A DNA stretch of 64,000 bases from Psychroflexus aurantiacus (lineage in GTDB: Bacteria > Bacteroidota > Bacteroidia > Flavobacteriales > Flavobacteriaceae). Location of the stretch: NCBI RefSeq assembly GCF_010820555.1, contig NZ_JAAIKD010000005.1, forward strand, positions 1-64,000, written 5' to 3'. Each line of letters opens with the position of its first letter. Position 1 is the stretch's first letter. Positions 52,710-60,900 of this stretch are shown one piece after another. The position numbers and the translations under genes are program-made. The notes beneath the pieces are model-generated. The model saw nothing but the letters and a program-made list of their open reading frames with translations. It was not told the DNA's origin and made no database searches.

Positions 52710-53468
52710 TTATCTGAATATTATAACTACAGCAGAGAGAAGAATAGAAGCGACTGAAAGCAAGGTGCCAACACCGCCAATAAATCCGGCAGATTTCACC
52801 TTAGGATTATTTGGCTCTACATAAATAATATCATTCGGCTTTACGTAAAAGAATTTGGTATTCATCCAGTCGGTTTGCGTAAGGTCAATTCGTTTTATTT
52901 CGCGGCCTTCCCCTTCCTGTCTGTAAATAAGCAGGTTATCTCTTTTGCCGTTTATGGTAAGGTCACCAGCCATGCCCAAAGCCTGTGGCAAGGTCAGGTT
53001 TTCTTCAATGATTTCATAGGTGCCCGGCCGGACTACTTCACCCTGGACCGTAAATTTATAATTCAGAAGTCGAACGTTGACAGTGGGTTCTTTGATGTAA
53101 ACCGCCAGTCTTTTTTCTAAAATATCTTGTACCTCCTGTGTTGTTTTGCCCTTGACCTCAATTTTTCCGAGTTGAGGGAAATTGATTTCTCCATCAGCAT
53201 TGACGAGATAGCCTTTTAATTTAAGAAGCGGGATCTGTATCATTCCATTAGTCGCTTCTGTTTCATAACTAAAGGGTAGGACGCTTTCAGGGTTAAGTGC
53301 TGTTGTAGAGATGTTTAAGATATCATTGATTTGGATTTGCGGATGTGAATTTATGGAGTCTATAGCAGCGAATTTTGTTGAATCGATATCCTGATAATAG
53401 ACCACTTCTTTTCTGGTTGAACATCCGAAAACAAGCATTGCTATAAAAAATAAAATGAAGTGTTTCAT
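52710..53468 (-). CDS. Wza-type outer-membrane polysaccharide export lipoprotein
   Basis: This 252-residue protein has a lipoprotein signal (MKHFILFFIAMLVFGC). The Poly_export domain is near residues 40-110 (INDILNISTTALNPES), and the SLBB domain is marked by FTVQGEVVRPGTYEI. A C-terminal hydrophobic helix ends in IIFR. It is the first gene of the leftward wza-wzc-C40-comEC operon. Wza homologues form the outer-membrane export channel. No TAnnTTTG match was found immediately upstream. Confidence 0.92.
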   Translation of the reverse strand: MKHFILFFIAMLVFGCSTRKEVVYYQDIDSTKFAAIDSINSHPQIQINDILNISTTALNPESVLPFSYETEATNGMIQIPLLKLKGYLVNADGEINFPQLGKIEVKGKTTQEVQDILEKRLAVYIKEPTVNVRLLNYKFTVQGEVVRPGTYEIIEENLTLPQALGMAGDLTINGKRDNLLIYRQEGEGREIKRIDLTQTDWMNTKFFYVKPNDIIYVEPNNPKVKSAGFIGGVGTLLSVASILLSAVVIIFR

Positions 53469-53932
53469 TAAAGAGAATGATTAATTAAATAACTGCAAAT
53501 AACTACATTTTTAAATCAAAATGAAAGTATTTTATAGGCCAATACTATATTTTGATGAACTCCAGGATTTCAAATTAGACCCTTTTCATAATAGACTATG
53601 TGCTTTTAGGCTAAAAACAGTAAATAATTATGCTGTTGTGAGCACATAATTTCTAAGCCGTCAATATTTATATTTCTAAATGTATTAATATAACACCTGA
53701 AAATGCACCTACCCTAAACAAACCGCAAAGAATCTTAAAAACATTAACAAATGAAGCCTTCATAGTCTAAACCTTTGTTGATTTGATAAATTATGAAAAC
53801 TTAGCAATCACATTTTGAATCTTTAGTATTATTATCTGACCTATCCTATTTTAGATACTAAAAATGAAGATACAGTGATAGTGTAAAAATTATCACTAAA
53901 TTTGTCTTCCATTTGAATCTTAACCAGTTGAA
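53469..53932. other. Divergent promoter region of the exopolysaccharide locus
   Basis: These 464 bp of AT-rich DNA lie between divergent wza and the sugar dehydratase gene. A TAAATTTG element (53897-53904) serves the rightward gene. Small inverted arms exist: AATTATG at 53626-53632 with CATAATT at 53645-53651, and TATGTGC at 53597-53603 with GCACATA at 53642-53648. They are too short to call operators. No gene is visible. Confidence 0.5.
53897..53904 (+). promoter_or_regulatory. Putative -7 element TAAATTTG upstream of the sugar dehydratase gene
   Basis: TAAATTTG fits TAnnTTTG and ends 28 nt before the ATG at 53933. Confidence 0.5.
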
Positions 53933-55849
53933 ATGAATCTCATCCTTAACTTAAAACATTTCTGTTTTAAAAATTTCAAGCGACTAGCGCGTAATTACGT
54001 GCCTAGGGGCGTTATTTTTATGATAGATGTATGTATTTCCATCTTTGCAGCTCAGTTAACATTTTTTCTGATTTCAACGGTAGGGGATGGCAATCTAAAA
54101 TTTATCCATCTCGACTGGGAATTTTTCTGTCTTATTATTATCCAGATGGTGTTCTTTGTCCTCTTCAAATCCTATGCAGGGATAGTTAGATATACCGGAT
54201 TTAAAGACTCCATCAAGCAATTACAGACCACGATAGCTACTGTGGCTGCGTTAATTCTGATAAATGAATTGATATTCAGGGTTTACGGAGAAAAAATCTT
54301 GGTGAATGGCGGAGCTATTATCTATGGTTTTATCGCTTTTTCCCTGCTGTATTTTTTTCGTGTAGTTGTCAAAAGAGTTTATCAGCTCATCCATGCTGAT
54401 TCGTCATACACCAAAGCTTATATTTTGGGGACTAGTCTCACTGATGTGGCGCTGGCAGAAAGCATTATCTCAGATTCCAAAACGAGTTTTGATATTGTAG
54501 GCTTTATAAGTGAAATCAATAAATTAAAGAAAACCCGAATCCTTACTCTGCCTATTTTGACTCTTGAAGAATTAGAGAATAAAAAAATAAGAGTTGGAAC
54601 TTCGGTCATCGTTTCCAGTCAAAAACTAAGAGAACTGGCTACTGCAGGCGCTGACATTTTGAATAAGCTTTTGGAACTTAATCTTAAAATTTATAAACTA
54701 CCCGAGCTTCAGGACTGGAACGGAGAATCTATTTCTTCTGAAATCAAAAAGGTGAATTTAGAAGACCTGCTTCAAAGAACGCCTATAAAGCTTCAGAAGG
54801 AAAAACTGAGGTCCATTTACAAAGACAAAACTGTTTTAGTCACTGGTGCTGCAGGATCTATCGGAAGTGAAGTGGTCAGGCAACTGATTCGTTTTGAGCC
54901 TAAAAAAATACTCTTACTGGATCAGGCAGAAACGCCGTTGCATGATATGTGTCTGGAACTAGAAGCTAATCATCCAAACTTAAATTTTGAAACAATTATA
55001 GCCAATGTTCGTTGCTATAAGCGCCTGGAATCGATATTTGACGAATTCCAGCCAGATATAATTTTCCATGGTGCGGCTTATAAACACGTTCCCATGATGG
55101 AAGCGAATCCTGTGGAAGCTTTAGATGTCAACTTTCTGGGAACCAAGAACCTAACGGATTTGGCTGTGCTTTATCAGGTTTCAAGATTTGTTTTTATTTC
55201 TACCGATAAGGCTGTGAATCCAACTAATATTATGGGGGCTTCCAAGCGCAGTGCGGAAATATACATACAATCTGTTGCAAGAAAACAATCCAGAGATACC
55301 AGGTTTATTACAACCAGATTTGGAAATGTTTTGGGTTCCAACGGTTCCGTGATTCCTTATTTCAAAAAGCAGATTGAAAATCTTGGCCCCGTGACGGTAA
55401 CCCATCCAGATATTACCCGATATTTCATGACCATAGACGAAGCCTGTCAGCTTGTTTTGGAAGCCGGTGCCATGGGTAATGGTGGTGAGATTTATGTATT
55501 TGATATGGGTAAACCAGTCAAAATTGTAGATTTGGCGATACAGATGATTCGTTTATCTGGTTTTGTCCCTTATGAGGATATTGATATTGTTTATACCGGC
55601 TTAAGACCTGGTGAAAAGCTCTATGAAGAACTCCTGGCTGACGAGGAAAACACCCTCCCTACCCATCATGAAAAGATTTTGATCGCGAAAGCCAGCTATG
55701 ATTTCGACAGTGAAAAAATGATTCTACTCGAAAATTTTCAAACCCAGATTTTAAACAACAACGTATTAAAATCTATAGAGGTCTTGAAAAGATTAGTGCC
55801 CGAATTTATTCCGCTCACTGAACTGGAGCGGCAAAAAAATGCATTTTGA
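53933..55849 (+). CDS. WbpM/CapD-type membrane nucleotide-sugar 4,6-dehydratase
   Basis: This 638-residue protein has four N-terminal membrane helices (residues ~25-150) and a CoA-binding-like region. The short-chain dehydrogenase domain starts near residue 300, with VTGAAGSIGSEVVRQL. The catalytic triad block is FISTDKAVNPTNIMGASKR: a methionine stands where many SDRs have tyrosine, as in other large WbpM-type enzymes. It makes UDP-4-keto-6-deoxy sugars for surface polysaccharide. It is divergent from wza and ends exactly where the convergent GAF gene ends. Confidence 0.92.
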   Translation: MNLILNLKHFCFKNFKRLARNYVPRGVIFMIDVCISIFAAQLTFFLISTVGDGNLKFIHLDWEFFCLIIIQMVFFVLFKSYAGIVRYTGFKDSIKQLQTTIATVAALILINELIFRVYGEKILVNGGAIIYGFIAFSLLYFFRVVVKRVYQLIHADSSYTKAYILGTSLTDVALAESIISDSKTSFDIVGFISEINKLKKTRILTLPILTLEELENKKIRVGTSVIVSSQKLRELATAGADILNKLLELNLKIYKLPELQDWNGESISSEIKKVNLEDLLQRTPIKLQKEKLRSIYKDKTVLVTGAAGSIGSEVVRQLIRFEPKKILLLDQAETPLHDMCLELEANHPNLNFETIIANVRCYKRLESIFDEFQPDIIFHGAAYKHVPMMEANPVEALDVNFLGTKNLTDLAVLYQVSRFVFISTDKAVNPTNIMGASKRSAEIYIQSVARKQSRDTRFITTRFGNVLGSNGSVIPYFKKQIENLGPVTVTHPDITRYFMTIDEACQLVLEAGAMGNGGEIYVFDMGKPVKIVDLAIQMIRLSGFVPYEDIDIVYTGLRPGEKLYEELLADEENTLPTHHEKILIAKASYDFDSEKMILLENFQTQILNNNVLKSIEVLKRLVPEFIPLTELERQKNAF

Positions 55850-56311
55850 TCAGTCTTCAAGCTGTTTGCTAACCTGAGCATTTACCCAGGTTAAAAAATC
55901 CTCGTCTTCTTTTGAAAATGCTTTTATGGTATTGGAATCAATATCAATCTGCCCTATGTTTTCGCCATTAACAAATAGGGGAATAACCACCTCAGATTTT
56001 ACGTGTATATTGCAGGCGATGTAGTTATCTTGTGCAGAAACATCATCGACCACAAAATTTTGATTGGACTCTGCAACTTGTCCGCAAATGCCTTTTCCAA
56101 AAGGAATAATGTTGTGATCTGTGGGCTCTCCGGCAAATGCTTTCAGTATAAGCTCTCTTTTGTCACCGTTTTTAAAATAAAATCCGACCCAATCGTAGGT
56201 GTCCACCTGGGTCTGCAGCAAATCGCAAACTTCGGTCAATCTGTGATTTATGTCTAAATTTTTCTGAGAAAGTATGTTTTTTACGCGTGGTTTTAAATCC
56301 TCTAAGTTCAT
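55850..56311 (-). CDS. GAF domain protein resembling free methionine-R-sulfoxide reductase
   Basis: This 153-residue single GAF domain protein carries WVGFYF, IPFGKGICGQVA, VVDDV and the block IACNIHVKSEVVIPLF, which match the fRMsr family. Two of the usual catalytic cysteines are evident, in GICG and IACN. I do not see the third in the usual place, so activity is uncertain. fRMsr reduces free methionine-R-sulfoxide. No signal peptide. Its own TACTTTTG promoter lies upstream. Confidence 0.8.
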   Translation of the reverse strand: MNLEDLKPRVKNILSQKNLDINHRLTEVCDLLQTQVDTYDWVGFYFKNGDKRELILKAFAGEPTDHNIIPFGKGICGQVAESNQNFVVDDVSAQDNYIACNIHVKSEVVIPLFVNGENIGQIDIDSNTIKAFSKEDEDFLTWVNAQVSKQLED

Positions 56312-56327
56312 GATGTTACATTTGAGG

Positions 56328-56335
56328 CAAAAGTA
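56328..56335 (-). promoter_or_regulatory. Putative -7 element TACTTTTG upstream of GAF gene
   Basis: TACTTTTG fits TAnnTTTG and ends 16 nt before the start at 56311. Confidence 0.45.
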
Positions 56336-56371
56336 TTTATTCTCAAAGCATTTTAAACTGCTTGTTTTCTA

Positions 56372-56379
56372 TAAATTTG
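56372..56379 (+). promoter_or_regulatory. Putative -7 element TAAATTTG upstream of xrtF
   Basis: TAAATTTG fits TAnnTTTG and lies 61 nt before the xrtF start. Confidence 0.4.
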
Positions 56380-56440
56380 TTAAATATTTTGGAATGAAAT
56401 CATTCCTTTTCAGTCCTCAAGCAATTTAAGACCTTAGACT

Positions 56441-56992
56441 TTGGAAATTCTTAAAAAAAATAAAGCTGTAATTCGGTTTCTCGGAATTTTCTTCGGGACG
56501 TATATCTTGCTGACCTTAGTCTATCAGTTTTATTTAAACAACGCCGCTTCAGAAGCCTATTATCCAGAACCTGTTACACATATCGTCGCCCTGCATTCTG
56601 AACGTTTAATCCAGTTGTTTGGTTATGAAACCAAGATGATACCAAGCATCGGAGATCCCTCAATGCTTCTGGGCCTTAATGGGAAATACCTGGTAAGAGT
56701 TGTGGAAGGCTGTAATGCGGTGAGCGTGATTATCCTGTTTCTGTCGTTTATTTTAGCTTTCAAAAAAGACTGGAAATCGACCCTGCTATTTATTTTTGCA
56801 GGGAGTGTGCTGATTTATGCGTTTAATATTCTGCGTATAGCTTTACTCACTATCGGAATTTATGAAATTCCAGACTATAAAGAACTCATGCACGGAACCC
56901 TTTTTCCTCTTTTTATTTATGGATTTGTCTTCCTGTTATGGATCATTTGGATTAAAAATTATAACATAAAAGAAAGCCAAGGCCATGCATAA
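56441..56992 (+). CDS. xrtF: Exosortase family protein XrtF
   Basis: This 183-residue membrane protein of the exosortase superfamily has about five helices. The catalytic cysteine is in VEGCNAVSV (C91), the arginine in FNILRIALL (R132) and the histidine in LMHGTLFP (H151). Exosortases cleave and anchor proteins bearing a C-terminal sorting signal; for XrtF I know of no confirmed substrate. The start must be the TTG at 56441, because the same frame has a TAG at 56435 and no earlier ATG. The associated-protein gene overlaps its end by 8 bp. The exopolysaccharide locus next door fits the known exosortase-EPS association. Confidence 0.9.
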   Translation: MEILKKNKAVIRFLGIFFGTYILLTLVYQFYLNNAASEAYYPEPVTHIVALHSERLIQLFGYETKMIPSIGDPSMLLGLNGKYLVRVVEGCNAVSVIILFLSFILAFKKDWKSTLLFIFAGSVLIYAFNILRIALLTIGIYEIPDYKELMHGTLFPLFIYGFVFLLWIIWIKNYNIKESQGHA

Positions 56993-57422
56993 GTTTTTGA
57001 AATGGGGTTTATTAGCGCTTTTGGTGATTGGCTTAGCACTGATTCGTTATTTTGAACACGAACTTTTCTCAGACCCCTTTCTTGAGTTCTTCCGTTCAGC
57101 ATATAGAAGTGCAGAAGTTCCGGAAATTGATACGCTTCAAATCATTGCTTCAACGAGCTGGAGATTTCTCCTGAATACAATTCTCTCTCTGGGAATCATC
57201 TGGATAGCCTTTCCCGCCAGGAAAACCTTTTCATTTTCTCTGGCTTTTTACGGGTTTGCGTATGTGATTTTAATCTCTTTATTTTGGTTTTTTATTACAG
57301 ATATGAAGGCTGAAAATTACTTCCTCATTTTTTACATTAGACGCTTTTTGATTCAGCCTATATTCCTATTGATTTTATTACCAGCATTTTACTATCAAAA
57401 GCGTAGTGTTAAAGAAAAATAA
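56985..57422 (+). CDS. Exosortase F system-associated membrane protein
   Basis: This 145-residue protein has about four hydrophobic helices and matches the small family regularly encoded next to xrtF in flavobacteria. Features include RYFEHELFSDPFLEFF after the first helix, then RFLLNTILSLGIIW and FYIRRFLIQPIFLLIL. It overlaps xrtF by 8 bp, so the two are translationally coupled and probably form a complex. Its molecular role is unknown. Confidence 0.85.
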   Translation: MHKFLKWGLLALLVIGLALIRYFEHELFSDPFLEFFRSAYRSAEVPEIDTLQIIASTSWRFLLNTILSLGIIWIAFPARKTFSFSLAFYGFAYVILISLFWFFITDMKAENYFLIFYIRRFLIQPIFLLILLPAFYYQKRSVKEK

Positions 57423-57439
57423 TTCTAAATAAAATTGTC

Positions 57440-57447
57440 TACTTTTG
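57440..57447 (+). promoter_or_regulatory. Putative -7 element TACTTTTG upstream of the metal-efflux operon
   Basis: TACTTTTG fits TAnnTTTG and ends 13 nt before the ATG at 57461. The alternative GTG at 57452 would lie at or before the transcript start. Confidence 0.45.
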
Positions 57448-57460
57448 TAAAGTGAATGCA

Positions 57461-57850
57461 ATGATTTCCAAAATAGTGTCCATCACCTTAGCACTTCTTG
57501 TGTTATTTTCAACCTTGTCTTTCACGGTTGGGGCTCATTATTGCGGTAATATACTGGTAGATAAAGCTATTTTAGCTCAGGCCGAAACCTGTGATATGCA
57601 TCAGCAAATGCCTTCAGAAGAAAAATCTGAGTGCTGTGATGACGAATTTGAACTGATAAAAGGGCAGGATGAGCTTCAATTGTCTAAAGCTGAATTTGAT
57701 CTGAATATTCCCCTTGAGCTTGTAGCCTTCAGTTTTATCCATTTTTTAAGTCCTGAAACTTATACGACTTCAATTAAGGATTTCCCGGTTTATACTTCTC
57801 CCCAATATTCCTTAGATTTTCAAGTCCTGCATCAGGTCTTCCTTATTTGA
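57461..57850 (+). CDS. HYC_CC_PP family secreted protein
   Basis: This 129-residue protein has a signal peptide (MISKIVSITLALLVLFSTLSF). It carries the motifs HYCG, TCDMHQQM and ECCDDEF that define the flavobacterial HYC_CC_PP family. Cys, His and Met residues are concentrated, suggesting periplasmic binding of copper or silver. It is directly upstream of a CusA-like pump, the usual setting for the family. The function as metal chaperone or sensor is inferred. The ATG is preferred over a GTG three codons upstream. Confidence 0.8.
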   Translation: MISKIVSITLALLVLFSTLSFTVGAHYCGNILVDKAILAQAETCDMHQQMPSEEKSECCDDEFELIKGQDELQLSKAEFDLNIPLELVAFSFIHFLSPETYTTSIKDFPVYTSPQYSLDFQVLHQVFLI

Positions 57851-57872
57851 TTATTTAAAACTTATCGCTTAG

Positions 57873-57901
57873 ATTTCATCTGAATTCAATTCAGATGAAA
57901 T
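57873..57901. promoter_or_regulatory. 29-bp perfect palindrome upstream of the RND pump gene
   Basis: Arms ATTTCATCTGAATT (57873-57886) and AATTCAGATGAAAT (57888-57901) are exactly complementary around a single central C. It begins 22 bp after the HYC_CC_PP stop and ends 36 bp before the pump ATG. It has no T-run, so it is more likely an operator or an intercistronic RNA hairpin than a terminator. Confidence 0.55.
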
Positions 57902-57937
57902 TCAAACACCGTGTATATGTTTTAATATCAAGTACTT

Positions 57938-60900
57938 ATGTTAAATAACATTATTAAGTTTTTCCTAAATCAGCGTCTGGTAGCATTCATTCTCTTGGCT
58001 ACTATAGTGATAGGGGGGTTAATGGTTTCTCCGTTTCAGTGGGCCGATTCTTTTTTGCCTAAAAACTCGATTCCTGTAGACGCTATCCCCAATACGGGCG
58101 CCAATCAACAAATTATTTTTACAGAATGGCCAGGCCGTTCTCCACAGGATATAGATGATCAAATCACCTATCCGCTTACCACTTACCTGCTGGGCTTGCC
58201 TGGCGTAGAAACGGTGAGAAGTTCTTCTATGTTTGGATTTTCCAGTATCTATGTCATTTTTGAAGATGGCGTCGAATTCTACTGGTCACGTTCTCGTATC
58301 CTCGAAAAGCTCAGCTCCATCCCCAAAGGACTCCTGCCTGCTGAGGCCAAGCCAACACTGGGGCCAGATGCTACTGCCCTTGGTCAGGTGTTCTGGTATA
58401 CCCTCGAACCCAGAGATAAAAACAACGAGCCTTCCGGAGGCTGGAATTTGGATGAAATAAGAAGCGTACAGGATTTTTACGTCAAATATGGGTTAAGCAG
58501 TGCCAAAGGAATTTCTGAAGTGGCTTCCATCGGAGGTTTTGTTAAAGAATACCAGATTGATGTGAATCCCGAGGCTTTGAAATCTTATGATATCCCGTTG
58601 ATGCAGGTCGCTAAAGCGGTAAAGGAAAGCAATCGGGATGTAGGTGCCAAAACACTGGAAATCAATCAGGTGGAATACATCGTAAGAGGTCTGGGCTATA
58701 TTGAAAATCTTGCGGATTTCGAAAGCATTGTGGTGGATGAGCGTCAAAATGTTCCTATTTACCTCAAAGATGTCGCAAAAATAAAAATAGGTCCGAGCCA
58801 GAGGCGAGGTATTCTTGATCGTGCCGGAGCAGATGTTGTTGGTGGAGTGGTAATTGCGCGAGATGGTTTTAATCCTATGCAGGCCATCATCAATGTCAAG
58901 GAAAAAATTGAAGAAATTTCCCCGGGATTACCCAGCAAAATACTGGCAGACGGAACGGAAAGCCAGCTGGAAATCGTTCCGTTCTACGATCGTTCAGAAC
59001 TGATCAATGAAACCATTGGCACCTTGGAAGAAGCCATTAGTTTACAGTTAATCATCGCCATTTTGGTAGTGATTATCATCGTTTTCAATTTAAGAGCATC
59101 CCTGGTCATATCTGCAGTCTTACCCATTTCGGTGCTGCTGGTCTTTATCGGGATGAAATTCTTTCATGTGCAGGCCAATATTGTGGCTTTATCCGGAATC
59201 GCTATTGCTATTGGAACCATGATAGATCTGGCTATTATCCTTTCTGAAAATGTCCTGAAAAAGCTCGAAGAATCACCGCAGAAATCGCTGGTCAGTAACA
59301 TTTACAAGGGTTCCTCTGAAGTGAGTTCTGCCATTTTAACGGCGGTCCTGACGACGGTGATCAGTTTTGTACCCGTATTCGCCCTGGAAGCTGCCGAAGG
59401 AAAACTCTTTATCCCCTTGGCCTACACCAAGACCTTTGCCCTGATCTCCGCGTTTTTGGTCACAGTCTTGATTTTGCCAAGCCTGATGTACATGGTGTTT
59501 AAAATCAAAATCAACAAGACCAAAACAGCGTATTACTTAAACGCTTTTCTTGGTCTGGTAGGGGTTTGGACTATTTTTTATGAATTTTGGTTAGGGCTGT
59601 TTATTATACTATATGCTGTCAGCTATTTTATGTCCTATCAGACCTACTTCAAAGCATATCGGGTAAAAAACCTGCACTTTTATGTATTGGTGACCGGGGT
59701 TTTGGTTTTGCTTTCATGGCTTTGGCTGCCTTTAGGACCACAGCAATCGATGATTTCTAATGTATTTTTTGTTGGTATCCTGGTCGGTGTTTTACTGGGA
59801 TTTTACCTCTTACTGCAAAAGTATTATGCTCAGATCCTGACTTTATTTCTAAAGCATGTCAGGATATTTTTAGTACTTCCCGTGTTGGCTATAGGTATAG
59901 GAGTTATGATTTGGCTGGGGTTTTCAACGACCTTTCAGTGGTCTAAACAAGCTGCCAATGCTGTAGGTCTTTTCATTGAAGACACGGGAGTCTGGAAAGC
60001 CATGGATAAAACATTCCCTGGCATTGGCGAAGAGTTTATGCCCAGTCTGGATGAAGGGAGTTTTATATTGATGCCTACCAGCATGGCACATTCCGGAATC
60101 GAATTCAATAAAGAAAAACTTCAGCAAATGGACATTCTGGTCAAACAGATTCCTGAGGTTGAAACCGTGGTAGGAAAGCTTGGACGGGTAGAATCTGCAA
60201 TTGATCCTGCACCCATTTCCATGTTCGAAAATTTAATCACTTATAAGACAGAATTCATTCAAAATGCCCAGGGCGAACTCCAGGCTTACCGTGTGGATAA
60301 TGACGGACGTTTTAGAGTAGAAGGGGTGAGAATTCAAAACGGCGAGGTTGATATCTCTAAAAATTCAGAAGATGTACTGTGGTTTGATAATTCTGAATTT
60401 GTGTTTCAAAATGAATCAGGAAAAGCATTTTCAGAACAAATTCAGTCTGAACTGCTGTATGAAATTGAAAATGATTTCAAACCTTTTTTAATACAAGACG
60501 AAGACGGAAACTACTTCAGAAATTGGCGACAACACATCAAGTCGCCAGATGATATCTGGTCTGAAATCTCTGAGGTCACCAGGATTCCCGGCATTACTTC
60601 TGCACCAAAGTTACAGCCTATAGAAACGCGCCAAATCATGTTGCAGACGGGTATGCGTGCACCGATGGGCATTAAGGTCTCAGGTCCTGACTTGCAGACG
60701 ATAGAAGATTTCGGGAAAGAACTTGAAGGAATTTTGAAGCAAGTAGATAAACTCAAAACACAGGCGGTCTTTGCCGATCGGGTGGTTGCCAAACCCTACC
60801 TGCACCTGAATTTAAATCGGAAAAACCTTGCCCGCTACGGAATGACAGTCAACGAGGTTCAGGAGTACATATCTGTAGCCATAGGGGGCGAATACCTCAC

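Noticed and set aside
53597-53651. Short inverted arms in the wza-dehydratase intergenic region as operators
   Set aside because: Seven-base arms in AT-rich DNA are expected by chance, and no second site was found.
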